From positions 1 through 64,000 of the forward strand of contig NZ_CADFEI010000014.1 in assembly GCF_902833225.1 (NCBI RefSeq): 64,000 nucleotides of DNA. The letters run 5' to 3'. The position numbers and the translations under genes are program-made. This document shows positions 35,723-44,449 of this stretch, in pieces. The notes under the pieces are model-generated. The model was not told where the DNA came from and did no database searches. It saw only the letters and a program-made list of their open reading frames with translations. The DNA is from Burkholderia sp. BCC1644. GTDB taxonomy: Bacteria; Pseudomonadota; Gammaproteobacteria; Burkholderiales; Burkholderiaceae. The first letter of the stretch is position 1, and each line of letters opens with the position of its first letter.

Positions 35723-35737
35723 GCACAAATCGGCAAA
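35723..35737 (-). promoter_or_regulatory. shared regulon element, site 4 (luxR-type gene)
   Basis: Minus-strand TTTGCCGATTTGTGC followed by TCACCGG lies about 78-92 bp upstream of the LuxR gene start. The match to site 2 is 14 of 15 in the core. Confidence 0.75.
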
Positions 35738-35760
35738 TCGTCCCTGCCCGCCCACGGCGG

Positions 35761-35787
35761 CCGGTTCAGCCGGTTCAGCCGGTTCAG
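35761..35787. repeat. 9-bp tandem repeat (three units)
   Basis: CCGGTTCAG is repeated three times without change and followed by CCGG. It lies between the upstream region of the LuxR gene and the end of the metallopeptidase gene. It is short and has no evident function. Confidence 0.7.
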
Positions 35788-35827
35788 CCGGGACGATACG
35801 GGCGCGCGACGGTGCGCGCGCCGTCTT

Positions 35828-36709
35828 TCAGCGCGCGTTCGCGGCGAACGTGTCGCAGGCGCTCACCTGGCCCGACTCCATCCCGCGCCGCAGCCAGTAC
35901 ACGCGCTGGTCGCTGGTGCCGTGCGTAAAGCTTTCCGGTACGACGTAGCCCTGCCCTTGCTGCTGCAGCCGATCGTCGCCGATGGCCGCCGCCGCCTTGA
36001 GCCCCTGCTCGAAATCGCCCGGTTCCATCAGCCGCTGGTTGGCGCGCTGCGCGTTGTTCGCCCACACGCCGGCGAAGCAGTCGGCCTGCAGTTCCATCCG
36101 CACCGACAGCGCGTTCGAGCGCGCCTGGCTCGACCGCCGGCGCGCCGCGTCGACCTTGTCGGAAATGCCGAGCAGGTTCTGCACATGATGGCCGACTTCG
36201 TGCGCGACCACGTAGGCCTGTGCGAAATCGCCGCCCGCGCCGAAACGCTTGCGCAGTTCGTCGTAGAAACCGAGGTCGATATACACCTTGCGGTCGGCCG
36301 GGCAATAGAACGGCCCCATTGCCGTCTGGCCCGTGCCGCAGGCGGTCGGCGTCGAGTTCGTGAACATCACGAGCTTCGGCGCCTGATATTGCGCGTGCAG
36401 CTGGGTCGAGAAGACGCCTGTCCACGTGTCCTCGATGTTGGCGAGCACCTTGCGCGTGAACACTGCGCCCGGATCGTTCGCCGCCGCGCCCTGGCGTTGT
36501 GCCGGCGCGGGTTGCGCCTGCTGCTGGCGGCCCTGCAGCGCCGACGCGCCCTCGAGCACCACGCGCGGATCGATCCCGAAGAAATACGACGCGGCCAGCG
36601 CGACCACGATCGTGCCGATGCCGATCGTCGCACCGCGCCCGCCGCCGAAACCGCCGGCACCGCGGCGATCCTCGACGTTCATGCTTTCTCTTTCGTCGTC
36701 CAGCCTCAT
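35828..36709 (-). CDS. YpfJ-family neutral zinc metallopeptidase
   Basis: The 293-residue protein has one N-terminal membrane anchor (TIGIGTIVVALAASYFFGID, about 30-50), an Ala/Gln-rich linker, then the zinc site VVAHEVGHHVQNLLG with HExxH, and the downstream glutamate in MELQADCFAGVW. The DRKVYIDLGFYDELRKRFGA segment is typical of the YpfJ/PF04228 family, whose substrate is not well defined. It probably acts in the periplasm. ATG 36709 follows GGGAGGGG by 6 bp. It is read leftward, opposite to the SDR gene. Confidence 0.88.
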   Translation of the reverse strand: MRLDDERESMNVEDRRGAGGFGGGRGATIGIGTIVVALAASYFFGIDPRVVLEGASALQGRQQQAQPAPAQRQGAAANDPGAVFTRKVLANIEDTWTGVFSTQLHAQYQAPKLVMFTNSTPTACGTGQTAMGPFYCPADRKVYIDLGFYDELRKRFGAGGDFAQAYVVAHEVGHHVQNLLGISDKVDAARRRSSQARSNALSVRMELQADCFAGVWANNAQRANQRLMEPGDFEQGLKAAAAIGDDRLQQQGQGYVVPESFTHGTSDQRVYWLRRGMESGQVSACDTFAANAR

Positions 36710-37111
36710 TGCCGGCCCCTCCCTGTTCTTGTCGATGGTCCGGCCGCGCCAGCGCGCAACCGGGCGATACGCCGCGGCGACACGATCCATCGGCGGACGC
36801 GATACCCGTGCATCGGATGCACGCTCGCGCCGATCCTGCCGGCCTGCCGCTCCGCTCGCACGACGGAATCGACCTGCCGACGCGCCGCGCGTCGATGCGC
36901 GCGCCCGCCCGCGCTATTTTGCCGGGCTTTCGTGACTTATCGCAAAAATGTGGAGGATAGAGCGATTCGGCGCCGCACATCGTCAGCCTTTGCAAAATGG
37001 GCCATGACCGCGCCGGCCGTCCGGACGACCCTCGTTCATCCTTTCGGCCGATACCGTCGCACGCCGGCGCCGCCTAAAGTGGCCGGTAACGACACCTTTC
37101 CGGAGAACGAC
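36710..37111. other. 402-bp divergent intergenic region
   Basis: This region separates the leftward metallopeptidase from the rightward SDR and holds no supported gene. It contains GGAG at 37102-37105, the ribosome site of the SDR. An AT-richer patch near 36933-36965 may hold a promoter. No clear palindrome was seen. Confidence 0.5.
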
Positions 37112-37903
37112 ATGACGCACCCGCAACCCCGCACGATCGCGATCACCGGCGCGGGCACCGGCATCGGCGCCGCGTGCGCGCGCCGCTTCGCCAGCCGCGG
37201 CGACCGCGTCGTACTGATCGGGCGCCGCCAGGCGCCGCTCGACGCACTGGCCGCCGAAACGGGCGGCCTCATCCTCGCGGGCGACGCCGCGAGCACCGCC
37301 GACTGGGCCGGGTTCCTGCCGCGCATCGCCGAGCGCTTCGGCCGCGTCGACGCGCTCATTGCGTGCGCGGGCGGCCACGGTGTCGGCCGCGCGGATGAAA
37401 CCGACGACGCGCAGTGGCGCAACGCGATGCACGCGAACCTCGACACCGCGTTCGTCAGTGCACGCGCGTGCCTGCCCGACCTGATCGCGCAGCGCGGCAG
37501 CATCGTGCTGGTCGCGTCGATCGCGGCGCTCGCGGCCGGGCCCGGCGTATGTGGCTACACGGTCGGCAAGCATGCGCTGCTCGGGCTCGCGCGTTCGCTG
37601 GCACGCGACTACGGCCCGCACGGCGTGCGCGCGAACGCCGTGTGCCCGGGCTGGGTCCGCACGCCGATGGCCGATGCCGAAATGGAACCGCTGATGGCCG
37701 CGCATGGCGACACGCTCGACGGTGCGTACGCACGCGTCAGTGCCGACGTGCCGCTGCGGCGCGCCGCCGAACCGGACGAAATCGCGGCCGTCTGCGCGTT
37801 TCTCGCCTCGCCGGATGCGTCGTTCGTGACCGGCGCGACGCTCGTCGCCGACGGCGGCGCGATGGTCGTCGACGTGCCGACGCTCGCGTTCGACCGGCTT
37901 TGA
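37112..37903 (+). CDS. short-chain dehydrogenase/reductase
   Basis: The 263-residue protein is a classical SDR: TGAGTGIG cofactor motif (about 13-20), a variant NAG motif ACAGGHG, Ser in VLVASIAAL and the catalytic pair in YTVGK (Tyr and Lys). The C-terminus SFVTGATLVADGGAM is a normal SDR ending. It should oxidise or reduce an alcohol/ketone with NAD(P). ATG 37112 has GGAG 6 bp upstream. The LysR gene follows after 184 bp on the same strand, so a functional link to the LysR/MFS cluster is possible. Confidence 0.9.
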   Translation: MTHPQPRTIAITGAGTGIGAACARRFASRGDRVVLIGRRQAPLDALAAETGGLILAGDAASTADWAGFLPRIAERFGRVDALIACAGGHGVGRADETDDAQWRNAMHANLDTAFVSARACLPDLIAQRGSIVLVASIAALAAGPGVCGYTVGKHALLGLARSLARDYGPHGVRANAVCPGWVRTPMADAEMEPLMAAHGDTLDGAYARVSADVPLRRAAEPDEIAAVCAFLASPDASFVTGATLVADGGAMVVDVPTLAFDRL

Positions 37904-38087
37904 CGCATATCGGCCCGCCACCCGCGTGACGCGCGGTGGCAGGCAGCGTGCCGGCGCCAGGCTGCGGGCGCCCGTACCCGCCGCGACGCACTCGCCGCGT
38001 CGCCCGCTCGGTTCCCCGCGCCAAAAATCCGCTACCATCGACCGATCCCGCCGCCCCACCGGGCGCCGCCTCACTGTTCGGACATCG

Positions 38088-39131
38088 ATGAACATCCGGT
38101 TTCTTGAAACCTTCGTCTGGCTCGCGAAGCTGGAAAACTTCCGGCTCACGGCCGAAAAGCTGCACACGACGCAGGCCGCCGTATCGAGCCGCATCGCGTC
38201 GCTCGAGGAGGCGTTCGACGTACGCCTGTTCGACCGCAACACGCGCTCGGCCACGCTCACGCCCGCGGGCCGGCGCATGCTCGCGTACGCGGAGCGGATC
38301 GTGCGGCTCGACGGCGAAATGCGCCGCGACATCGATGCAGCAAGCGACGCGGGCCTGATTCGCATCGGCGTGATCGAATCGATCGTACACAGCTGGTTCC
38401 CCGCGCTGATGGCGCAACTGCGCGAGCGCTATCCGCGCCTCGACGTCGAGATCACGAGCGACACGACGCTGCACCTGATCCGTCTGCTCAGCACCGACGG
38501 CGTCGACCTGATCCTGCAGACCGACCCGGTGCCGGGCCCCGACTTCACGAACCTGCCGCTGTGCGAATTCCCGGTGCGCTGGGCCGCGAGCCCGCGCCTC
38601 GGGCTCGGCGGCCAGCCGCTCGACGTCGCGCGCCTGGCCGAGTTTCCGATCATCAGCTTCTCGCGCCACTCGGGTCCGCACGCGACGATCGAGCGGCTGT
38701 TCGCGGCCGTCGAGCGGCCGGCCAGCATCAACTGCATCACGTCGGTCGCCGCGATGATCCGCCTCGTCGCCGACGGCTTCGGCGTGGCCGCGCTGCCGCC
38801 CGCGATCATCGGGCGCGAGCTGCACGAAGGCGCACTCGAACTGCTCGACGTCGAACCCGAATTCCCCGCGCTGCCGCTCGTCGCGACGTACCGCAGCCAG
38901 GGGTTGCCGGTGGCCGCGCGCATCGCGGAACTCGCGAGCGAAGTCGCACGCGCAATGGCGGCCGCCGCCAGCCACGCGAAGCCGGCCGCACCGGCCGCGC
39001 CCGATCGCGTCGACGCAACACCCGCTCGACAGGCGACCAGGACGAAAACGAATCCGCCGGCAAAAACAACGCGCGCGACGAAAGCCGCACCGGCCACCCC
39101 CGCCGCGAAACGCCGCCCGCGCCGCTCATAA
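38088..39131 (+). CDS. LysR-type regulator with a basic Ala/Pro/Lys-rich tail
   Basis: The 347-residue protein has the LysR helix-turn-helix (FRLTAEKLHTTQAAVSSRIA, about 20-40) and a two-lobe effector domain (IRIGVIESIVHSWFPALM onward). About residues 290-347 form a low-complexity tail with repeated AKP, TKAAPA and ending KRRPRRS, like histone H1 or AlgP tails, which LysR proteins normally lack. The start at 38088 opens the DNA-binding domain. It is read in the same direction as the DUF4286, MFS and DUF2848 genes that follow and may control them. Confidence 0.88.
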   Translation: MNIRFLETFVWLAKLENFRLTAEKLHTTQAAVSSRIASLEEAFDVRLFDRNTRSATLTPAGRRMLAYAERIVRLDGEMRRDIDAASDAGLIRIGVIESIVHSWFPALMAQLRERYPRLDVEITSDTTLHLIRLLSTDGVDLILQTDPVPGPDFTNLPLCEFPVRWAASPRLGLGGQPLDVARLAEFPIISFSRHSGPHATIERLFAAVERPASINCITSVAAMIRLVADGFGVAALPPAIIGRELHEGALELLDVEPEFPALPLVATYRSQGLPVAARIAELASEVARAMAAAASHAKPAAPAAPDRVDATPARQATRTKTNPPAKTTRATKAAPATPAAKRRPRRS

Positions 39132-39231
39132 GAAAACCTGTTCACCGCGAATTTGTTTTCTTGTTGGACGGGCGCGGCCCGTCTTCGGGAAACTGCGGTT
39201 CCTGACATACCCCCGTCACGAGGAACCCGCG

Positions 39232-39921
39232 ATGACACGCTTTTCCCTTCCGCACGGCCAGCTTTGCGTCTGGACGGATATCGACCCCGCGCACGAAGCC
39301 GATTTCAACGCGTGGTACGACCGCGAGCACATGCAGGAACGTGTCGCAATTCCGGGCTTCACGCATGCGCGCCGCTTTCGCGCGACCGACAGCGGCCCGC
39401 GCAAGTACCTCGCGCTGTACGTGACGGACGCGCTCGACGTGTTCCGCGGCGAGGCGTACCGGCGCGCGTTCACGCAGCAGACCGCGTGGTCGCTCGCGAA
39501 CTTCGAACGCATGACGGGCACGCAGCGGCGCGTCGGCGAACTGACGATCGAGGCCGGCGACGGTGAAGGCGCGCACCTCGCGCTGTTCGTGCTGCCGCCG
39601 GACCAGATCGACGTGCCGCAACTGCGCGAACGATTCGACGACGCCCTGCACGAACCGGGCATCCATGCCGCACGACTCTTCCGCACCGCGCCCGACCTGT
39701 CCGCCCCGATCGGCGCCGATGCGGCCGCCCGCCCGGCCGCCGACGCGCTCGTGCTGATCGAAGGCAGCGATGCCGCCACGACGCGCCGCGTGGCCGCCGC
39801 GCTCGCCGGGCACGACGACGTCCGTACGTTCGACCTGCTGTGGCGCGCTGCCGCGCCGCTGCAGGTCGAACACCGCGACGCCGAAGCCGAACCGACTGCC
39901 GCTGCCGCATTGCCTGCCTGA
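39232..39921 (+). CDS. DUF4286-family protein
   Basis: The 229-residue protein has two halves that look like ferredoxin-like alpha/beta strands: LCVWTDIDPAHEADFNAWYD with the conserved His/Asp-Trp-Tyr pattern, then AALAGHDDVRTFDLLWRA. This matches the DUF4286 style of dimeric alpha/beta-barrel proteins (EthD-like). The His in YDREHMQER could be catalytic. No leader is visible. It precedes an MFS carrier and a DUF2848 protein in the same direction. The reaction is unknown. Confidence 0.75.
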   Translation: MTRFSLPHGQLCVWTDIDPAHEADFNAWYDREHMQERVAIPGFTHARRFRATDSGPRKYLALYVTDALDVFRGEAYRRAFTQQTAWSLANFERMTGTQRRVGELTIEAGDGEGAHLALFVLPPDQIDVPQLRERFDDALHEPGIHAARLFRTAPDLSAPIGADAAARPAADALVLIEGSDAATTRRVAAALAGHDDVRTFDLLWRAAAPLQVEHRDAEAEPTAAAALPA

Positions 39922-40031
39922 ACGTCGAGCGCCAAACGCCGAACGCCGGCGCCCGCCGTACCGCACGCGCACACGGCCGGCACGCCGGCCGTGCGCTTCC
40001 TCCTGTCATCCGTCACGACCTGCCCGATACC

Positions 40032-41339
40032 ATGAGCACTCTCGCCCAGCCCGCCGCCCACGCGCCCCGCCGCGTCCGCACTAGCCGACTCGCGACCGCG
40101 AGCATGATCGGCACGTCGCTCGAGTGGTACGACTTCACGATCTACAACACGCTCGCCGCGCTCGTTTTCAATCACCTGTTCTTCCCGTCGGTCGATCCGC
40201 TGGCCGGCACGATCCTCGCGTTCTCGACCTATGCGGTCGGCTACGTGTCACGCCCGCTCGGCGGGTTCGTGTTCGGCAACCTCGGTGACCGCATCGGCCG
40301 CCGCGCGGTGCTGATGCTCACGCTCGTGCTGATGGGCGTGACGACCGCCTTGATGGGCGCGCTGCCGACCTATGCGCAGGCCGGCATCCTGAGCCCGATC
40401 CTGCTCGTCGCGCTGCGCTTCGTGCAGGGCGTCGCGCTCGGCGGCGAATGGGCCGGTGCGGTGCTGCTGTCGGTCGAGCATGGCGACCAGAACCGGCGCG
40501 GCCTGTCCGCGTCGTGGACGCAGATCGGCCCGTCATTCGGCACGCTGCTCGGCACCGGCTGCATCGCACTCGTGACGCTGTCGACCACGTCCGACAACTT
40601 CCTGTCGTGGGGCTGGCGCGTGCCGTTCGCGGCCAGCGCGCTGCTCGTCGTGTTCGGTTTCTGGCTGCGGCGCGGCGTCGACGAAACGCCGCAGTTCGAG
40701 CAACTCGCCGAATCGCACGCGACCGCCGAAGTGCCCGTTGCCGACGTGCTGAAGTATCACTGGAAGCGCCTGTTGATCGCGGGCGGCTCGCGGATCGGCT
40801 CGGACGTGCTGTATGCGCTGATCGTCGTGTTCACGCTGACCTACGTGACGACCGTGCTGCACCTGTCGCGCCCCGTTGCACTGACGGCCGTGATGATCGG
40901 CACGGCGTGCAACGCGCTCGCGGTGCCATTCTTCGGCGCACTGTCGGACCGCTTCGGCCGACGACCCGTGTATCTCGCCGGCGCAATCGCCGGCATCGTG
41001 TGGGCGTTCGTGTTCTTCGTGATGCTCGATTCGGCACGCCCCACGGCGATCGTCGCGGCCGTTGCGATCGGTCTCGTGATCCACGCGGTGATGTACGGCC
41101 CGCAGGGCGCGTTCGTGACCGAGCAGTTCCCGACCCGCGTGCGCTATGCCGGCTCGTCGCTCGCGTACACGCTCGCGGGCATCGTCGGCGGCGGCTTCGC
41201 ACCGCTCGTGATCGCCGCGCTGTTCCGGCAGACGGGCACGACGACGGCCGTATCGCTGTACGTCACCGCCGCGCTCGTCGTCACGTCGATCGCGCTGCTC
41301 GCCGCGCGCGAGACCGCGCACCGGCCGCTCGAGGACTGA
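40032..41339 (+). CDS. MFS transporter, metabolite:H+ symporter (ShiA/KgtP-like)
   Basis: The 435-residue protein has 12 membrane helices and the MHS-family opening ASMIGTSLEWYDFTIYN, then the MFS motif GDRIGRRAVLMLTLVLMG. KgtP, ProP and ShiA have this pattern, which takes up carboxylates, osmolytes or shikimate. The start 40032 precedes the leader STLAQPAAHAPRRVR. It lies between DUF4286 and DUF2848 genes, so it probably imports the substrate of this set. No specific solute can be called. Confidence 0.9.
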   Translation: MSTLAQPAAHAPRRVRTSRLATASMIGTSLEWYDFTIYNTLAALVFNHLFFPSVDPLAGTILAFSTYAVGYVSRPLGGFVFGNLGDRIGRRAVLMLTLVLMGVTTALMGALPTYAQAGILSPILLVALRFVQGVALGGEWAGAVLLSVEHGDQNRRGLSASWTQIGPSFGTLLGTGCIALVTLSTTSDNFLSWGWRVPFAASALLVVFGFWLRRGVDETPQFEQLAESHATAEVPVADVLKYHWKRLLIAGGSRIGSDVLYALIVVFTLTYVTTVLHLSRPVALTAVMIGTACNALAVPFFGALSDRFGRRPVYLAGAIAGIVWAFVFFVMLDSARPTAIVAAVAIGLVIHAVMYGPQGAFVTEQFPTRVRYAGSSLAYTLAGIVGGGFAPLVIAALFRQTGTTTAVSLYVTAALVVTSIALLAARETAHRPLED

Positions 41340-41388
41340 GCGTCGCCGTCAGCCGCTTCCTTTCTTCGCACTTCAAACGGATATCCGC

Positions 41389-42090
41389 ATGCAAGCCCTG
41401 TCGTTCAACGTGATTTCCCGCCAAGGCGCGCCGGCCGCCGTCGACGCCGACATCGAGCGCGTCGTGATTGCCGGCTGGGCCGGCCGCGACCCGGCCGCGA
41501 TCCAGGCGCATATCGACGAACTCGCGGCGCTCGGCGTCGCGCCGCCGTCGACCACGCCGTGCTTCTATCGCGTCTCGGCCGAGCTGCTCACGCAGGCACC
41601 GTCGATCGGCGTGCTCGGCGCGCGCTCGGGCGGCGAGATCGAGTGCGTGCTCGTCGACAGCCCGGCCGGCACGCTGGTCACGGTCGGCTCCGATCATACG
41701 GATCGAGAAGTCGAGGCATACGGCGTCGCGGTGTCAAAGCAGGTGTGCGCGAAACCGCTCGGTCGCGACGCGTGGCTTTACGCGGACGTCGCGGAGCACT
41801 GGGATGCGATCGAGATGCGTTCGTGGCTGATCTCGCGCGATGGCGAGCGTGCGGCATACCAGCACGGCGCGGTCAGCAGCCTGCTCGCGCCCGACGCGCT
41901 GTGGCATCGCTTCGACGACCGCCGCACGATGCCCGCGCGCTGCGCGATGTATGGCGGCACGGTCGCCGTGCATGGCGCGATCGCGACGATGGGCGACGGC
42001 GATGCGTTCGAAATGGAGCTGCACGATCCGGTGCTCGGGCGCAGCCTGCGGCACCGTTATGCGGTGGAAGTGTTGCCGATTGTCACATGA
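41389..42090 (+). CDS. DUF2848-family protein
   Basis: The 233-residue protein matches DUF2848: TPCFYRVSAELLTQ, GEIECVLVDSPAG, VTVGSDHTDREVEAYGVAVSKQVC and the C-terminal ELHDPVLGRSLRHRY. The fold is thought to relate to fumarylacetoacetate hydrolases, where His/Asp/Glu bind a metal; the pair in GSDHTDRE fits that. It begins 50 bp after the MFS gene and ends the run. It may hydrolyse the imported carbon compound; the substrate is not known. Confidence 0.85.
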   Translation: MQALSFNVISRQGAPAAVDADIERVVIAGWAGRDPAAIQAHIDELAALGVAPPSTTPCFYRVSAELLTQAPSIGVLGARSGGEIECVLVDSPAGTLVTVGSDHTDREVEAYGVAVSKQVCAKPLGRDAWLYADVAEHWDAIEMRSWLISRDGERAAYQHGAVSSLLAPDALWHRFDDRRTMPARCAMYGGTVAVHGAIATMGDGDAFEMELHDPVLGRSLRHRYAVEVLPIVT

Positions 42091-42150
42091 CGGGCGATGA
42101 GAAATCGTGGGGCACACGGGCGCGGCGGCTTTCGGTCGTCGCGCCCGTTC

Positions 42151-42294
42151 CTACCTGTACGACTCGAAGCACTGGTAGTCCGGGAAGTTGAACTGCGAAT
42201 GTTCGCAGTTCAGTACACCTGCCAGGTTGATACACCCGCTCAATGTGAACATGATTGCTCCCGCAACCGACACTTTCCATCCGAAATACCCCAT
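42151..42294 (-). CDS. small predicted lipoprotein (47 residues)
   Basis: A 47-residue reading frame begins with a leader and a lipobox, TLSGC (Cys21). The mature part of 27 residues has two further cysteines (LNCEHS, YQCFES) and several aromatic residues. An in-frame GTG precedes the ATG by one codon; AAGGAG lies 11 bp before that GTG. It is flanked by DUF2848 and an epimerase-like gene. Short length leaves doubt, but the leader and lipobox argue that it is real. No function is known. Confidence 0.62.
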   Translation of the reverse strand: MGYFGWKVSVAGAIMFTLSGCINLAGVLNCEHSQFNFPDYQCFESYR

Positions 42295-42439
42295 CACGCC
42301 CCCGTCCTCTCCTTATCGGTGTTGACCGACATGATGCGCATCGGACGCGCTCGGGTATGTGGAGAATTGTTGTCCTGCGGATCTTCAGTTCGCGATGACG
42401 CTTTCCCGTGCCCGGGCGTGGCCAAGGCACGGCCCTGGC

Positions 42440-43417
42440 TCACTTGAGACACCCCAGCCCCGCCAGCGTCGCTTCCACCGCCGTATCGAGCGGCGTCACC
42501 GGCTCGCGGCCGAGCACCGCGGTCACGCGCGCATTGTCCATCCGGATCGGCTCGCGCCACAGGTAACGCATCTCGAGCAATTCGCGCAGCGTCGTGACGA
42601 ACGGCGCCGCGGCCCAGACGAGCCACCACGGGAAATCACGCAGCGCCGGCCGCATCCCGTGCCGCTGCGCGACGCGTTGCACGGCTTTCGCCATCTGCGT
42701 GCCGTCCGCGTCCCAATGCCCGCCCAGATGAAAGCGCGCGAACGGCTCCAGCGTCTCGCGGCGCTCGATCAGCTCGAGCATCGTGCGCGCCACGTCCGGC
42801 ACATACGCCCATTGATGGCCGACGCCGCGGCTCGGCACGCTGATCGCCGCGACGGGCCGGCCGGGCTTGACCAGCCCCTGCGAAAACCAGCTGTTGCCGA
42901 GACGCGGCCCGAAGAAATCGCCTGCACGCACGACGATCGCCCGCACGCCATGCTCGCTGGCGTCCTGCAGCCGCCGCTCCAGTTCGACGCGGATCGCGCC
43001 CTTGCGGGTCGACGGATGCTGCGGCGCATCCTCCCGCAGCACCGGGAACGCGTCGGCGCCGAAGTTGTAGACCGTGCCCGGCAGCACGACGGTCGCCTGC
43101 GCGGCACGGGCCGCCGCGATCGTGTTGTCGATCATCGGCAGCACCTGCTGCGCCCAGTTCCGGTATCCGGGCGGGTTCACCGCATGCACGATCACGCTGC
43201 AGCCGCGCGCGGCACGGACCACCGCCTCGCGATCCAGCGCGTCGCCGCGCATCCACGCAATGCCGTCACGCTCCACGACCTCCGCATCGAGCCCGCGCTT
43301 GAGCGCGCGCACCTGCCAGCCCGCATCGCGCAACTGCCGCGCGACTTCCCCGCCAATCCCGCCGCTCGCACCGAGCACGAGTGCCTGCCGTTGCGTCCCG
43401 CCTGTGTTCGTCGTCAT
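42440..43417 (-). CDS. NAD(P)-dependent epimerase/reductase-like protein (extended SDR)
   Basis: The 325-residue protein has the Rossmann motif LVLGASGGIGGEVARQL and the extended-SDR features HAVNPPGYRNW and VLPGTVYNFGAD with Tyr, though the classic YxxxK is not obvious (VYNFGAD). The C-terminal RFHLGGHWDADGTQMAKAVQ fits sugar- or flavonoid-reductase-like proteins. It diverges from the LysR gene at 43516 across about 100 bp that holds a palindrome. It is probably the LysR target. The substrate is unknown. Confidence 0.78.
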   Translation of the reverse strand: MTTNTGGTQRQALVLGASGGIGGEVARQLRDAGWQVRALKRGLDAEVVERDGIAWMRGDALDREAVVRAARGCSVIVHAVNPPGYRNWAQQVLPMIDNTIAAARAAQATVVLPGTVYNFGADAFPVLREDAPQHPSTRKGAIRVELERRLQDASEHGVRAIVVRAGDFFGPRLGNSWFSQGLVKPGRPVAAISVPSRGVGHQWAYVPDVARTMLELIERRETLEPFARFHLGGHWDADGTQMAKAVQRVAQRHGMRPALRDFPWWLVWAAAPFVTTLRELLEMRYLWREPIRMDNARVTAVLGREPVTPLDTAVEATLAGLGCLK

Positions 43418-43480
43418 TGCCGCGCCCCTTGAATGAACCATCGTGAGACGCATTCTGGCGCGCCGGCGGTCAACAATAAA

Positions 43481-43517
43481 TTGCCTAACCTGGAAGATCA
43501 TCTATACATTTATGTAT
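43481..43517 (+). promoter_or_regulatory. predicted leaderless promoter and palindrome for lysR-type gene
   Basis: TTGCCT (43481-43486), 16 bp, then TATACA (43503-43508) form a rightward promoter whose start point would be at the ATG itself. The palindrome ATACATTTATGTAT (43504-43517) covers the -10, start point and first bases of the ATG. No ribosome site precedes the ATG. Confidence 0.5.
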
Positions 43518-44418
43518 GGCCATCGACTTGAACTGGGAACGTTACCGGACCTTCCTCGCCGTGCTGACGGAGGGCTCGCTTTCCGGTGCGGCGCGCGCAC
43601 TCGGCATTACGCAGCCAACGGCCGGCCGCCACGTCGCGGCGCTCGAAGCCGCGTTCGGCCAGACGCTGTTCACGCGCTCGCCGTCGGGCCTGCTGCCGAC
43701 CGAGGCGGCGCTTGCGCTGCGCGGCCACGCGGAAGCGCTGCGCAGCGCGGCCGCTGCGTTCGAGCGCGCGGCCGCGAGCCACGGCGCGGGCGTGCGCGGC
43801 ATCGTGCGGATCTCGGCCAGCGACGTGATCGCCGTCGAGGTGCTGCCGCCGATGCTCGCGCAGTTGCGGCGCGAACATCCGGGGCTCGTGATCGAACTGG
43901 TGCCGACCGACCGCATCCAGGACGTGCTGAAGCGCGAGGCCGACATCGCGGTCCGGATGGCGCCGCCCGCGCAGGACGCACTCGTCGCGCGGCGCGTCGG
44001 CGAAATCGAGGTCGGGCTGTATGCGCGCGACGACTACCTCGCGCACAACGGGGCGCCCGCGACGATCGACGCGCTCGCGCATCACGCGCTGATCGGCTTC
44101 GATACGGTCACGCCGTTCATCCGCTCGGCGGGGCGCGGGATGCCGTTATGGAAGCGCGATGCGTTCGCGCTGCGCACCGACAGCAACCTCGCGCAACTCG
44201 CGATGATCCGCGCCGGCTTCGGAATCGGCTTCTGCCAGTCGGCACTCGCGAAACGCGATGCACGGATCGTGCGCGTGCTGCCGGACGAACTTGCGATGCG
44301 GCTGGAAACCTGGGTCGTGATGCATGAGGACCTGCGGACGAGCCCGCGCTGCCGCGCCGTGTTCGACGCACTGGCCAACGGGTTGCGGGCGTATGCCGAT
44401 GGCGAGGCCGACGAATAG
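43516..44418 (+). CDS. LysR-type transcriptional regulator
   Basis: The 300-residue protein has a LysR helix-turn-helix (GSLSGAARALGITQPTAGRH, about residues 20-40) and an effector domain (VRISASDVIAVEVLPPML and later IRAGFGIGFCQS). ATG 43516 lies in a palindrome and has no ribosome site, so the mRNA may be leaderless. It probably controls the divergent epimerase-like gene and itself. Its effector is unknown. Confidence 0.9.
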   Translation: MAIDLNWERYRTFLAVLTEGSLSGAARALGITQPTAGRHVAALEAAFGQTLFTRSPSGLLPTEAALALRGHAEALRSAAAAFERAAASHGAGVRGIVRISASDVIAVEVLPPMLAQLRREHPGLVIELVPTDRIQDVLKREADIAVRMAPPAQDALVARRVGEIEVGLYARDDYLAHNGAPATIDALAHHALIGFDTVTPFIRSAGRGMPLWKRDAFALRTDSNLAQLAMIRAGFGIGFCQSALAKRDARIVRVLPDELAMRLETWVVMHEDLRTSPRCRAVFDALANGLRAYADGEADE

Positions 44419-44449
44419 ACAGCGGCTCGCGTGAATCGCGCGGGCCGCG

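Noticed and set aside
42359-43432. Plus-strand frame of about 357 codons opposite the epimerase-like gene
   Set aside because: Composition is typical of an antisense shadow and the minus strand encodes a complete Rossmann protein.
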